DNA of 64,000 bases from Rhodeus uyekii. Its lineage: Eukaryota; Chordata; Actinopteri; Cypriniformes; Acheilognathidae. The position numbers were made by a program, and so were the translations under genes. Under the pieces are notes generated by a model. That model ran no database searches, was not told the origin of the DNA, and saw nothing but the letters and a program-made list of their open reading frames with translations. The stretch spans positions 1,344,923 to 1,408,922 of the forward strand of contig JAWRVZ010000156.1 of the NCBI GenBank assembly GCA_037043235.1, in the 5' to 3' direction. Below are positions 11,015-23,260 of the stretch, in pieces. Within the stretch, counting starts at the first letter, position 1; every line of letters begins with the position of its first letter.

Positions 11015-12221
11015 TTGAAAAGCATCGAGATAACCGAGGATCAAGATAACCAACAGCCAATATGGCAATTTATTTGATGAAGCAATCGGCATTCTAAAAA
11101 ATTGTACATACACTGTATGTTTGCTAACAACAAAAGGCATATGTGCACCAACTAACAGCAGAGATTTACCAGTATAGAATAAAAAAACAACTTTGATTCT
11201 CGTAACAAACCTTTAATTATCTTCTCCAACATTGCAAACGCAATGATCACTCACAGCGTAAACAGAGTCACAACACATATGTAAACACATTCGCTCATAA
11301 CACAGTCATTTCGCTCTGACCAGTGTTGCCAACTATTTTCAAAGGAAGGTAGCTAAAGCTTAGCCAAAAAGTCACTAAATGTCGCTAGGTGACATCATGC
11401 GTAAATTAGCATATTCGTGAGGTCATCACGCTGTACTAGATTGCATACTTTCTTGTGTTCTGCCTGCCTAATGTGCTTTCTCAACAAATTCTACTTCGTC
11501 CCGTCTTTTAATAACCTGGTTCTTCAATGTCAGAACAGAAGCAGGGTGTTTGTGTGTGTGTTTATCTAAGCCTCATACTCATTGGTCGGTAACCGCTCGG
11601 CAATGTCAAAATATTTCAGAAAACCAATCAAATCAGAGAAGGCGGGCTTTATGTGCACACAGAAGCGGATGAGGTTGAGCGCGAATTTTAGTTGGTGGAT
11701 GAGGCTGAGTGATTTGGGATGGGGGTGGGGCCCACGGCAGCACTTGCTGCTCATTGAGAAGAGTAAGAACGATATGTGCTTTCACCCCAGAGAGTTTCCA
11801 AGAACTCCAGATAAAGTCATTAGATTTGTCGCTAGTCGCTTTTTTGAAAATGTGTCGCTAGAGTGGTCTGAATACTCGCTAAATATAGCGACAAAGGCGC
11901 TCAGTTGGCAACACTGTCTAGAAGGCTTTATTTTTCCGTCACTTCCGCGAGCTCTTCTGCGGTACAGTACGCGCAACGCAAACTCAGCGTTCTCGCATGC
12001 GCAGTGAACTAGGTACGATCATTAGTCACATGTTAACCATGTGAAGTGACGAATTTGTACCTCTTTTGTGCCCAAGATACTAGGGTTTGGCGACATAAAA
12101 GAATCGACATAACCGATAAGAAAATGCTAACACAAATAGGGAGTTTGGCGTTTCCACTTCAAAAACGTTGACATAATAGGGTTGGAGAGTTAACCGAGGT
12201 CGAGATAAGTGAACTCCACTG
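11015..12221 (+). mobile_element. Pogo-like MITE, copy 1 (GACATAACCGA family)
   Basis: The right end at 12221 reads, reverse-complemented, TACAGTGGAGTTCACTTATC and is followed by TA. The left part (GATAACCGAGGATCAAGATAAC, then GCCAATATGGCAATTT and CATATGTGCACCAACTAACA) matches copy 2 at 12593, but the terminal about 50 bp are missing. A hAT element is nested at 11321-11916. No transposase ORF. Confidence 0.7.
11321..11916. mobile_element. hAT MITE nested in pogo-like copy 1
   Basis: Perfect 14-bp terminal inverted repeats CAGTGTTGCCAACT at 11321-11334 and its complement at 11903-11916. The interior has no intact transposase. The flanking 8-mers do not match convincingly, so a target duplication has decayed or been lost. 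Confidence 0.8.
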
Positions 12222-12481
12222 TATATATGTATGTGTGTGCGCGTGCGGGTGTGCATGTGCGTTATCAGCAGTTCTATCACTAGTTTTAAACACATAGAAT
12301 TAATATACTCTCTATCTTATTATTTTATTTATTTATTAATAATAACTTTCTGATCTTATTAATTAATAACTATCTTATTAATTTTTTTGATGTTTTGGTA
12401 TTCATCAAGTTTAAGCATTCTAAGCATTCAACGTGTTACCAATGTTACTCTAAAAAGTAGAAAATTTAAGATACTGTATTT

Positions 12482-12487
12482 ATGATT

Positions 12488-12542
<55 letters not shown>
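12482..12542. repeat. (TA)n microsatellite
   Basis: About 27 TA units from about 12489, followed by AT-rich sequence running up to the pogo-like element at 12593. Confidence 0.95.
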
Positions 12543-12545
<3 letters not shown>

Positions 12546-12592
12546 ATTTAGAGCTTTATCTTTAAGAGCTTTTATATATATATAAATATATA

Positions 12593-13290
12593 CAGTGGAA
12601 CCCGGTTATGTCGACGGTCTCAGGGGTTGCAAAAAAGCATTGACATAACCGATGATCGAGATAAACAAAAGCCAAAATGGCAATTTGTTTGAAGAAGCGA
12701 TCGGCGTGCTATGAAAATGTACATATGCTAACAACAAAAGCATATGTGCACCAACCAACAGCAGAGATTGTAACGGCTACTTTGTTTAGGTTGGGAATAT
12801 ACCTTTAAGACGATGTATGTTGTTGCGTGTACGCTGTTCTGGTGTGAGCGCACGGGGAGGAGAGAGTGAGGAGAAAGATGGCCGCTCTTTCGCTGACTGT
12901 TATATAGCATCATCTACTGTTTCTATTGTCCTTTTTTTATTTGTGATGTTTGTCTTGATGAGTGTTTTCTTTTTCCTGGTTTGTACTTATGCTCTTTACA
13001 TGTTTGAGAAGAGTGTGCTGGTACGAAACCCATGTATAAAGCTTGTGTGACCAGTGTAATCGCCTCGAGTTTTCTTTCATTTCCTTTTAACATTTGGGCA
13101 GTCGTCAACCACTCTGACAGCAGTTACAAGATTTACTAGTATACAATAAAAATCACCTTCGATTCTCGATACAAACCTTTAATTATATTCTCCAACATTG
13201 CAAACACAATTTCGCTCACAGCGTAAACATAGTCACAACACACATAAACACATTTGCTCATAAAATAGTCATTTTGCTCTGACACAATTC
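12593..13290 (+). mobile_element. Pogo-like MITE, copy 2 (GACATAACCGA family)
   Basis: It begins at a TA with CAGTGGAACCCGGTTATGTC, a Tigger/pogo-style terminus. It then follows copy 1 (11015-12221) through CGATCGGC, GCATATGTGCACCAAC and, after an LTR-like insertion, CCTTTAATTAT(C/A)TTCTCCAAC and TTTGCTCTGAC. The right end is not recognisable, so the end coordinate is approximate. Confidence 0.7.
12769..13128 (+). mobile_element. Solo-LTR-like insertion with 4-bp target duplication
   Basis: A 360-bp block starting TGTAACGGC and ending GCAGTTACA interrupts pogo-like copy 2. AGAT flanks it on both sides (12765-12768, 13129-13132), and copy 1 shows the uninterrupted sequence CAGAGATTTACCAGTATA. 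The TG...CA ends and short duplication fit a solo LTR. Family not identified. Confidence 0.65.
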
Positions 13291-13391
13291 TGAAAAGTAT
13301 TGCACACGCGGTTACTATGGTTTCTTTTCAAAGTTGGTTTCTTTTCAAAGTCTAAAATGTTTTGTAGCTTTTTGCCTTTAATGGTCTGCTT

Positions 13392-13751
13392 GAAAACGGC
13401 AGGATTCGAACCTGCGTGGGGAAACCCCAATGGATTTCTAGTCTATTACCTTAACCCAGTGGTCACCAACCTTTTGAAACTGAAGATCACCCTCCTCTGC
13501 CTAAATGAGAGGCAAGATCGACTTGTTGGGGGGGGGGGGGGGGGGTGCGCGCGTGGAGCGGAGTTGTCGTCCTAACGGAGCTTGCAGAGCGCGGTGCGTA
13601 ACAGACTCGCTAATTTGGCAACTGAAACGTTCTTATTTTCGGGAGCTTCCGGGATGGTGATAAAGGTCGACCAATCGATCGCGATTGACCGGATGGCGAC
13701 CAAAGATCGACGGGTTGGCGACCACTGCCTTAACCACTCAACCACGACTAG
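13392..13751 (-). pseudogene. tRNA-Ser(AGA)-like gene split by a hAT element
   Basis: On the minus strand the 5' part (13751 to 13728: CTAGTCGTGGTTGAGTGG then TTAAGG) and the 3' part (13448 to 13392: TAATAGACTAGAAATCCATT, GGGGTTTCCCCACGC, AGGTTCGAATCCTGC) together make a class-II tRNA-Ser. Box A is TGGTTGAGTGG, the anticodon AGA sits in CTAGAAA, the long variable arm is GGGGTTTCCCC and box B is GGTTCGAATCC. The hAT copy at 13457-13727 lies in the D-loop region. The acceptor stem is mismatched (CTAGTCG against CGTTTTC) and the anticodon stem has one mismatch, so this is a pseudogene. Confidence 0.75.
13457..13727. mobile_element. hAT MITE inside the tRNA-Ser-like gene
   Basis: The ends are CAGTGGTCACCAACC and, reverse-complemented, CAGTGGTCGCCAACCC. 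Perfect 8-bp target duplications CCTTAACC flank it at 13449-13456 and 13728-13735. The interior includes a G17-18 homopolymer at about 13530-13547. Too short (271 bp) to encode transposase. Confidence 0.92.
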
Positions 13752-14162
13752 TTGTGGTGTAAGTGCGCAGCGCTCCATTGTTGACTTTGGGGGTGCGTTG
13801 CGATCGTATTGTGCGGCGGGCGATATGTGCTTTCAGTTTCGTTTTCACAGTCGCGATTTTAAACAATTGAAAATCTGAGGGGGCCGGACATGTAAATGAG
13901 GGGGGGCCCTTAATAACCAAAAGCATTCATGACGTTGACATCCAATGAATAGGTTATTCTAAGTAAGGAAATGTAGGATCTGCACTTAAACATATTCTCT
14001 GCTTTATTGAGGCATTGTTCTCCGTATTGCAAGTACTTACAAGACTCAAATTCTCTCTGGGAAAGATACACACACATTGTGTTTTCATGGTGTATGGGGA
14101 CTTTCTATAAACATAATGTTTGTTTTTTTACTGTAAAAACTGTATAATTGATCCCCTAATAC

Positions 14163-14466
14163 CAGGGGTTTTCAAAGTGTGGGGCGCGCCTCCCCTGGGG
14201 GGCGCCAGAGCATGCCAGGGGAGGCGCGGAGAGTTGTAAAAAATGATAGTCTAATAATAACTCGCCGAACTTGTATTAAACCTCTTTCAATATACATTTC
14301 CCTGTGATGTCACTCTGTTGCGGCTGCAATCGGCAGTGGTGCTGAAGCTTTGGTGGAGAGTAGGCGTGTGTCGTTCAACGTCAACAATCGCGCATCGTTT
14401 TTGGGACAGCATTGTGTGGGTTGTGTCAACAGGGAGGCCCACTGTCTCAGACTTTGAAAACCTCTG
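14163..14466. mobile_element. hAT MITE
   Basis: The ends are CAGGGGTTTTCAAAGT and, reverse-complemented, CAGAGGTTTTCAAAGT. Flanking 8-mers are CCTAATAC (14155-14162) and CCTTATAC (14467-14474), a 7/8 target duplication. 304 bp, non-coding. Confidence 0.85.
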
Positions 14467-14564
14467 CCTTATACTAAACCTACTCATCACAGAAAAATTT
14501 CTGTATTTTTAGAGGACATTTTGTCCTCATAACATAGGGTTTACTTGAACCACACATATGCTCA

Positions 14565-14960
14565 CTAAGGCTGCATTCATTTAAAAATATATATAATACA
14601 AACCATAATATTGTGATATTACAATTTATATTACAATAAAAAATAATATAACAATTTAAAATAACTGTCATGTTGATTTCTTTTAAAACTATGATTCAAA
14701 ACTGTATTTTCAGTATCACATGATCCTTCAGACATCATTCTAATCTGCTGATATGCTGCTCAAGAAAAATGTCTTAAAGTTGTGCTACTTAACATCTTTT
14801 TTCAGGGTTGTTTGATGAATACAGAGTTCAAAAGATTAGGAAAAGAAATAGAAATATTGTATATTTTAATTGTCTTTACTGCAACTTTTGATAAATTTAA
14901 TGTGTCCTTGATGAATAAATTAAATTAATTTCATCAACAGTAAATAAAAATATAATTGTT
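14565..14960 (+). repeat. Dispersed cyprinid-type repeat, copy 1
   Basis: It begins AAGGCTGCATTCATTTAAAA and continues through TTTTCAGTATCACATGATCC, TTTGATGAATACAGAGTTCA and GTCTTTACTGCAACTTTTGA. A second copy starts at about 30449. From memory this repeat is abundant in cyprinid genomes. No coding content. Bases 14961-15966 show no recognisable gene. Confidence 0.7.
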
Positions 14961-15966
14961 ATATTACGAGTATTATTTGGAAGTAGTTATATGTATTTTT
15001 TATTTTGGAGACTCTTGATTCTTAATACATTGCTTACATTTATAAGGGTTCACATAAAGGATGCATTTTGTTTGTGAGACACCTGGTGAGTTAATACTAA
15101 TGTTGATGTTGATGGTTAGACAGAGACCAGGTTTAAAATCAACTTATTTGACATGACCATGTTTGGATTATCCTCCAAAATCAACAAAAATACTGCTAAG
15201 CTAGCAGATGCAATCTTGGTGAGACTTGTCCATCTGCATATCCACAGAAACTAGCGCTGTATGTTAGACAAGATTGACACTATTATCTACAGTTGGACTT
15301 TATTGATCATAATGAGAAAGCACAGATAATACACTTGATCGATGACCATTTCCACTATAACCTCAGCCAACAATTCTGTAAAAAGAGCTGAGCTTTTTAC
15401 TTTTGAAATGCTCATTGTGGAACTAAAGCAGCTTAATGTCCTAAATGTAAACTCCACAGAGAATAATTCAGTTATGAATAAAAAATTTCTGAAGTGTTTA
15501 CAGAAATCATATGCCTGCAGGAACATGTCTGTACTGATGTTTCTTCAATGAAGCTCTCTCTGTCTTGTGCTGACTTACTGACATATGTAGCATCATGGCG
15601 TCTTTCAGAGTGAACTATACCTTATGTTTGCCCCCAGCTGCTGTCACGGGAAGAAAAATCTGTATGTTATTTCCATCTTGACTAACAGTTCAGCAGTTTT
15701 CTGTTTAACGGCAAAACTGTTTAAAGTCCAGTGAATGTGATCACACTGTGATTGTCGATGCACTCGAAAAAGGAACCTAAATAAATGCACATTAAAAAAG
15801 TAATTAATTGATTTAATTGAACATTTTAAGTTAAGTCGCCATTATTTGGATGAGTTTTGTTGACATGTTGAACATCAACGTTTGGTTACACTTTATTTTG
15901 ATACTCTATTATATAACTATAAGTAACTTTGTCAGAACATGTCAACTTATTCTACTAACTCTAACC

Positions 15967-17393
15967 CAGGGGTGCCCAAACTTTTTCCTATGAAGGGCCA
16001 AAAATCAAACTTGATTGAGAGCCGCGGGCCAAAAGCAAATTTTGCATCATAAATCAAATTGTACATTAAAGTTCCTATGGGTTTATTTATTTCATAATAT
16101 TTAAAATAAATATAAAACAACTTTAATCTGATTCACTAATGCAGTTTTATTTAAGCTTTGCATTTTAATGAACAATTTAAATGGGCAACAATCCCCAAAG
16201 TGTTCAATGTACAATACAGTTCAGTGCCAAATACACAATCAATAATAAAACCATATGGTTGCAATGTCAGTGACCTAATGAGAGATATGAAGCTGGTCCT
16301 TATTTTTCAGAAGATTGGTCTGTAGCTGACTAACAGACAAAGACAAGATATTATCTAGTTGAGAGTCAGTTATTTGGCTTCTTAATTTACTCTTGTTCAA
16401 GTTCATCAGACTGAAAGTCTGCTCGCAGAGGTAGATACAGTAATCCCTCGCCACTTCGCGGCCTCAGCGCATCGCGGATTATTCAAAAATATTCATAAAA
16501 AAATAAGTTAAAAAATACCCCCATGTACAGCCGTATTGCTGAAAGCAGCGTTGTTTCCTCGTGACGCGAGAGAAACGGTTTCCCGGGATGCCAGACAAAG
16601 AGAGAAACTATCTCAGAGGCTTTAAACACGCCCACAGCACTCAGGCAAGACACGTGATTGGTTCCCAGCGCGAGCTCGACCAATGAGAGCACGAGTGGAT
16701 CCCGTGAGCTGATTGGCTGATCCTAATTCGCTGTTTTTCACCTATCGCGATAGTTCCGGTCCACATTAACCGCAATAAACGAGGGATCACTGTACTGCCA
16801 AACAGAGACAGTGTCACTGATGATGAAGGACGTTGCTGCGCGTTCTGTTCAGATCGAAGTCCAGGAAGGAGCTCGTGAGCCTGCTGTTTCGCGTCTCGCC
16901 GCTGTACTTTGAGAAAGCTGCACAATGTTTTGTTTCATAATGACGACGGATATTGTACTCCTTTAAAAACAGCAACAGACTGTTTGCAAACTAGACATAT
17001 TGCCTTTGATTTGACTTCTGTGAATAAAAACTCATCTTCCCCAGCTTTTAAAAAAATATCTCTTGTCTGTGTGCCACTGCCTTGATTTCTCCATTATTGC
17101 GTTTAATTTGTTGACGTTTATTGACGTCATGTGTCGCAAAGCACGCAGTGCTGCGCCTTGAATTGCGCATTTACAATACATTTAATACATTTACATTTAA
17201 TTTCAGTTTACTCTGTTGTAGTTCAACTATAAAACAAACAAAATTATGTCAAATTAGAAATGACACTCTGTGTCGAAGGTACCTCGCCCTCTCTCTCTCT
17301 CTCTCTCTCTCTCTCCTCGGACGGTTCGGCGGGCCAAATCAAAGGTGGCCGCGGGCCAACTTTGGCCCGCGGGCCCTAGTTTGGGCACCTCTG
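15967..17393. mobile_element. hAT element, non-autonomous, 1.4 kb
   Basis: The ends are CAGGGGTGCCCAAACT and, reverse-complemented, CAGAGGTGCCCAAACT, with a perfect 8-bp target duplication CTCTAACC at 15959-15966 and 17394-17401. Subterminal GGCCCGCGGGCC-rich sequence marks the right end. No intact transposase frame was found. A Tigger-like MITE and a (CT)n tract (17290-17313) lie inside. Confidence 0.9.
16438..16792. mobile_element. Tigger-like MITE nested in the hAT element
   Basis: The left end CAGTAATCCCTCGCCACTTC and the reverse-complemented right end CAGTGATCCCTCG are flanked by TA at 16436-16437 and 16793-16794. The form is the classic TACAGTAATCCCTCG terminus of Tigger-type elements. 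355 bp without a transposase. Confidence 0.85.
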
Positions 17394-17401
17394 CTCTAAC
17401 C

Positions 17402-19900
17402 TATAAAGAGTTCTCACACATTGAACAGACAGTCTACTAATACTCTAATAAGAGTTAGTTGACATGTAAGTTCAAAGTTACTAGTTAGCAGAATGTCTAT
17501 ACTGGACTTTCAAAATAACGCGATACCCAAATTACCCAAGTGAAAGACCTGTTTAATGCTGTTATGTTTTCTTAGAGTTTTCTTTGTTTTGAAGTTTTTG
17601 TGGTTTCTATTGAACTAGATTGCATTCATTAAATTGAATACATGCTAAATAAGTTACATTTAGCATGTATGCTAGCTGGTATAACTGAAATTGTTGAATA
17701 AGTAAATAGTATTGAAATAGTAACTGAAATAGTATTTTTGGTTTTTAAGTGAACTACTCAAATTTCAACAAAACTAAGTTCCTCTAAGTTGGTGCAGTTT
17801 GTTGGTTCAACATATTTTCATTAAAAGAACTGCATAGATTTCGGCCTGAATTCTGTTCCATGAAAGAATTGCAAATCATTCTTTATCACACAAAAAAAAA
17901 TGGACACTGATCTCCAACTTAGGAAAGTTGTTTCCTTTGGCTGAATGTCCAGCTGAACCTGTTATTCAACCTTTCTCACTTTCCCACACTTCCAGACCAC
18001 TGCCTATCCTCATCCAGACACCCACAGGGCGAAAGCTGCCAAGAGGTGCCGGCTGCCAGCTGCCAAGTAACTTATCTTGGAGTTAAGCAGTTATGTCAGC
18101 ACAACTAGCACTCGCTGGCTTGGATGTGAGAGTGTTGCCGCCGCCACTGTTCTGTCCACAACAATGAGCGCAGGTGCTGGACAGTGTGAGTACGCTGCAT
18201 GTGCCAGCTTCACTAAAGAAACAAAAAAGACAACTTTTGTTTGGCTGGACTGCGCCAAAGCTTGATCTGATCTGATGAACTTGATGAAGCCCTCATGATG
18301 GACACATTACAAAAATGGTCCAGTCAATAATTATTTGACTATTTTACTGCATTAAAAAGAGCAATAAGCCACACAAGTGGGTATTCCAAGGGTGAAACAT
18401 CATGTGAATACTAAGAATTAAAGTGCGGTCACCTTTACTGATGTTGGGCACATTTTCCCATTGTGAAATCAAACACGTTTGTAGGTTTTCTTGATTGCTA
18501 ACTGGATTGAGTTGGCACAATTTCCCAAACCATTCATTCAGTTTCATTCATTCATATGTTCATCTGAGGCCAAATTTTTATCCTAACAAATAAAAAAGGG
18601 TATGCGTTGGTGTGCAGTTTTGAGATTGTGTTCATGGTTGTGAGAAAATGGTTAACCGTTTAGAATTGTGTTAGCAATCAGGAAAAACTGAAATTAGAAT
18701 ACATACAATTGGGAATTTTGTGTGAGGGGAAATATTTCCCCATCCTGATTTCACATTCACGTTCACGTTCATCACACAGATTCGACATATTTATCAAAGA
18801 AAGATTAGCGATTTGTGAGAGAGCTGTGCTTCATTCATCACCACTGTTTTTCGCCTACAATATTTCACTAATGAGACCGCACCCTGTGACTTCTTGCTCC
18901 CTAAATTTTCTTAACATTTGAATTTCAAATGGCATTATGGAGCATTGCCAGGAGAGCTGTAAGTGTTGGATCTTCTATTAAGAGAGCATTGTGTTGTTTA
19001 ATGTTAAAAGTGCATTTGTCTGACTCCACAGCCTTTACCTGAGCTTGAAACACCACAAACACCAATTCGTAACCTGTGTCTTCTTAGAGTTGTCTTCTGG
19101 TTGTTCCCAAACGCTGCTCTGCTCCATGGGTGACAGATTTTACACCCTATGCCTATAGTGTGTAATTTTCTCCTGGCTAAAATTAGGGAAGCACAATTAA
19201 GTAGTTTTTAATTGCGTCTTAATAGATGTTATTTCAGGATAACTTTTACTTGACTACTGAGGACTGTTACATGAAGCAAGTTTTTGTTGCTACTCGGGTA
19301 AGTTTGAGAGTAGCTGTTTTTGGAGCTAAAGAATGTGGATTGGTTTTTAGTGCTAGTCATGGTTATTTGCGCTGCACACGAACCTTCTCTCTAGCAAGGT
19401 TTTATTCTGGGTAGGAATTGCAAAACAAAACTGGACCAATCAGCAATGAGTAAAGTGACATAAAGAGTATATGCAATGCAATAATGCCACGCCTCCTACA
19501 TCTCTCGTTCCTAATTAAAGCAGTTTATAGTGAAAGAATTTTAGACACAAAATTGCCTGTCTTTTACTGCTAATATTTGATATATTTAGATAATGTTAAT
19601 GACAATTATTTATATAATTATATAAATTGGCAGTTAATATGAAACTTTTGATGAAAGAGCAACTGTTCACGATCCTACAAACATTTGACCCCTGCTGTGG
19701 CTGCCATTCAAGAGCGTTACCAGCAACTCAGATTTATTTAGCAATGCAATCAAAGTGTCCTGATTTTAAGTAAGTCTATCCTCACTGAGAATTAAAAAAT
19801 ACTACACACTCAAAGATTTGATGCAAGACTTAAAATGAGTCAACTTTAATCTCTTGAAGACATTACATTAAATACATGTTATGTTGCTTTTCCAGTTTTT
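17402..19900. other. Intergenic sequence without recognised genes
   Basis: AT-rich sequence between the hAT element and the 3' end of rgcc. I found no coding exon, tRNA or intact mobile element. Open frames of 60-70 codons here have no recognisable protein features. Confidence 0.5.
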
Positions 19901-19920
19901 CTAATGAATTAAGAATGGAG

Positions 19921-19926
19921 TTTATT
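19921..19926 (-). terminator. Candidate rgcc polyadenylation signal
   Basis: AATAAA on the minus strand, about 400 bp downstream of the rgcc stop codon. Another AATAAA lies at 19733-19738. Either would give a 3' UTR of 0.4-0.6 kb. Not distinguishable without transcripts. Confidence 0.4.
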
Positions 19927-20325
19927 CTCATGTGAAACAGGAAAGGCTTCATATAGCAAGGCAAGTCTGAAACCATATTTACATGAAATACAAAAATATA
20001 AATTCACAAAATAGCTTTACAATTAAATTTACAATAACCAACTCTATAAAAATACAAATATATTTCTATAAAAAGCCATTTAAATAATCTTACAGCTCAA
20101 GTTTTTCAGAGAGCACAGCCATTACTGTCAAATGTGTATTTCTTATGCATTTGTTTGCATGGGCACAAGTATACAACAAGTCTTGGTGAACTTCATAGTT
20201 CAGCATGTGAAACCAGGACCATGTCTTTTCGGTATTTACAGTAGTTCCGGTTTGTTAGGTGCAGTCTGGTTGTCGACCCCCAGCGGAGCTACAATGGGGT
20301 GGGCTTCAGTCATCCCATCTCTTAT

Positions 20326-23229
20326 TCACATGCCTGGAAGGGAGAGGGAAAAAAAAATTCAGGTAGGCGGAGAACATAGTACATTTTTCCAGATCCTCAG
20401 GTGTAAAGGTTATTCTTGGTGTGTGCGCGTCCTCTTTTTTTTTATTAACTGAATAAACGAATGAAGCCGTCTCAGTGCACGAACAGAAGAATTTACTGTA
20501 GTATCTTTCAGACAACACTGGAGAAAATTTAAAGAAGTGTTCCCATAAAATTATAAAAAGGTCAGAGAGGGAGTCATAACAAAAATGATGTATGCCTGTT
20601 TTGAATCAAGAAACTGTACAATATGAATATGACTGCTTTCTCTGTAGCAGCCAGGTAACATCAGTAGCAAGTTAGAGTCAGTGAAGGATATACACATGCA
20701 TTCTCCTCTATCTCTCTCTGTTTAAGGTGAGTTACAGCTTAACTGGGTTAAGACAACTTAACTGAGTTAATGCATCACTGAGGAAGTGCAGGAGTGAGTT
20801 TATGATTGACCCAATGATTAGAATTCAAAAACAACCGTTGATGCAAGAGTGTGTACTGATGGTTGATATAAGGACTGGGTGGTATGAACAAAATCAAATA
20901 GCTATGACTTTTTAAATTACAATAAATGGTACACTGAAAGCAGCCTTCGTATAATGAGTTTTTCGTATCTTGGAACACATTTTACATGTAAAATGGCTAA
21001 TCCGTAACAAGCCCTCCAAAAACACTACATTAAATTTCATAATAAAGCTAAATTGACCTATAAACAATGAAATAACGTAAAATGTCGAAGCTTACCTTTC
21101 GAGTGAGGCTATCTCCAAAAGTGGAGGAGGAGGAGGACAAACGGCAGATAACGTACGTACACTTAACTTTACGTAAACACAAAAAATTTAAACTTTCGGG
21201 TGCAGAGTTGCTGAGCTAAAGCACGCCAGCACGTATGTATAGAAGATGCATGATGGGAGGGATGCTGTCCAATTAGAGAGAAGGATCTCATGGCTTGGCT
21301 AGCATCAGGAACCAATGGGAAAGCAGGAGGATGGTGGCGAGTCTACTATAACTAAGATGGCGGCGTGCGGCGCGAGTTTCAAAATTGTTATGGGGCGAAT
21401 CTCGGACTTTCAGAAACCTTTCATATCTTGAAAACTTTTCGTATGTAGAGCAGTAAAATTTTTAGTCTTTGCTTTCGTAACTTGGATTTTTCGTAAGTTG
21501 AGCCTTTCGTATCTTGAGGTACTACTGTAGAGAGAAAATTAACCTTATACATTTTTTGTTTATTTAATATATTTTAATCCAGTGGAATAAACAAAGATGT
21601 ACTTCATTTAATTTGATTTGCTCATTCAAAAAACAACCTTAATATAATCTTTGCCAAAACAGCTTTATAGATTATGATTATGTAACACTTACATTAATTT
21701 TTGTAATATTCATACAGTAGATAAAGGTTGTCTATCAAATGTTTGAGCCAGGGCTGTCCAATCCTGCTCCTAGAGAGCCACTGTCCAAACCCCATTTAAA
21801 CACCTGAAGCAGCCAATCAAGCTCTTCTAGGCAGGTGTGGTGAGGCAAGTTGGCGCTAAACTCTGCAGAACAGTGGCCCTCCAGGATCAAGCTTGGACAC
21901 CCCTGGTTTTTGCGGAATCTCTACTGGACGACACATTTGTACAATTTTATAATGTATAGCATAATACCAACCAACCCTGGTCATCAACAAAGATATTGTG
22001 CATAAAATCATGCAAGCAAGCCAAAATTTGAGACTGAAATAAAAGTAACGGTCTTTAAATTCATGTCATTCAGCACTTACTCGCTAATGTTCTGTCAAGG
22101 TCAGCAATGAAGTCCTCTAGCTCTTTAGTGTCTCCAAGTTTAGCTGAAGAGAACAATATACAGTTGATCAACACAGGAAATTAACCCAAAATGTATTCAT
22201 TAAGTGTTAAATAAAAATAAAAAACAGAAACATATTTCAACTCACGTTTAGGAGATGTGACCAATGGACTGTTTAACGAGGGGGAGAAGACGCTGGGAGA
22301 GTTGAGCTTCTCATCACTGAAGCTGAAACTGTTTCTGTTCAAGGACTCTGCACCTGTTGCATAAGGTGAAAAGATACAGAGGAAGTCAGGGAAAAAAAAC
22401 CTGAAGCTTCCTGTGCATTTACACCACTATGCTCCCCAGTGGTTTTCAACAGGTCTCCCACAATAAAAAGCAGAGAAAAGGATAAATGCAAACATAAGTT
22501 ATAATGCATAAAGTTATAATGCAACGGTGTAGAGTTAAGATAGCAAACATTAATTAATCTGTCACTCCATTGAAGAAGCCAAATCAAACTGATGCGTGAC
22601 ATTGCCACAACTTCAGAAAAAAAAAATTAAACCAATTATGCGGGGTTTAAAAAAAATTACTACACTATCAGTCAGAAGTTTGGGATGATTAAACGATTAG
22701 ATTTTTCTATTTGTCTTTGTGAACCCACTGAAATTCAAGAGACCGCTATAGTCTAAAAAGTCTAGAGAATTTAGTTACGGTGTTGAGCATAAAAGCAGTG
22801 GAGTGACACACACAGACAGGTCTCTATCTGTACCACACAGGCACTGACCCATAACCAGAGAGGGTAGGGGGATGTCAGGGGAGTTCATCTTTGCTAGCAA
22901 ATCAGGATGAGTTTGTAATCAATGCACACTCCTCTAAAAACAGCCTTTCTTTCTCACAAGCACACGTTCAAAACGGTTTTAAAACGGAGACTTCAAGCAG
23001 ATTACAAAAAGAAAAATACTGTTTACACATTCTTAGCCCTGCACACAGTTAAAGTCTAAAGAAGCTCAACTTCACCCAGCACTTCAGTCATTAGATCCTC
23101 CTGCCTGTGGGATTTAGCACACCAGCTGGTGAAACGTGGGAGCAGAAAATGAATAATGATAGCAAACAATCCTCTCAGCTGACACTGCACTGCACATTAG
23201 TGGTTTTGAAATCCTAAAATTGTGCATGC

Positions 23230-23260
<31 letters not shown>

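Noticed and set aside
11321..11916. 141-codon frame at 11582-12007 within and beyond the hAT element
   Set aside because: It crosses the hAT right end into unrelated MITE sequence and shows no transposase motifs.
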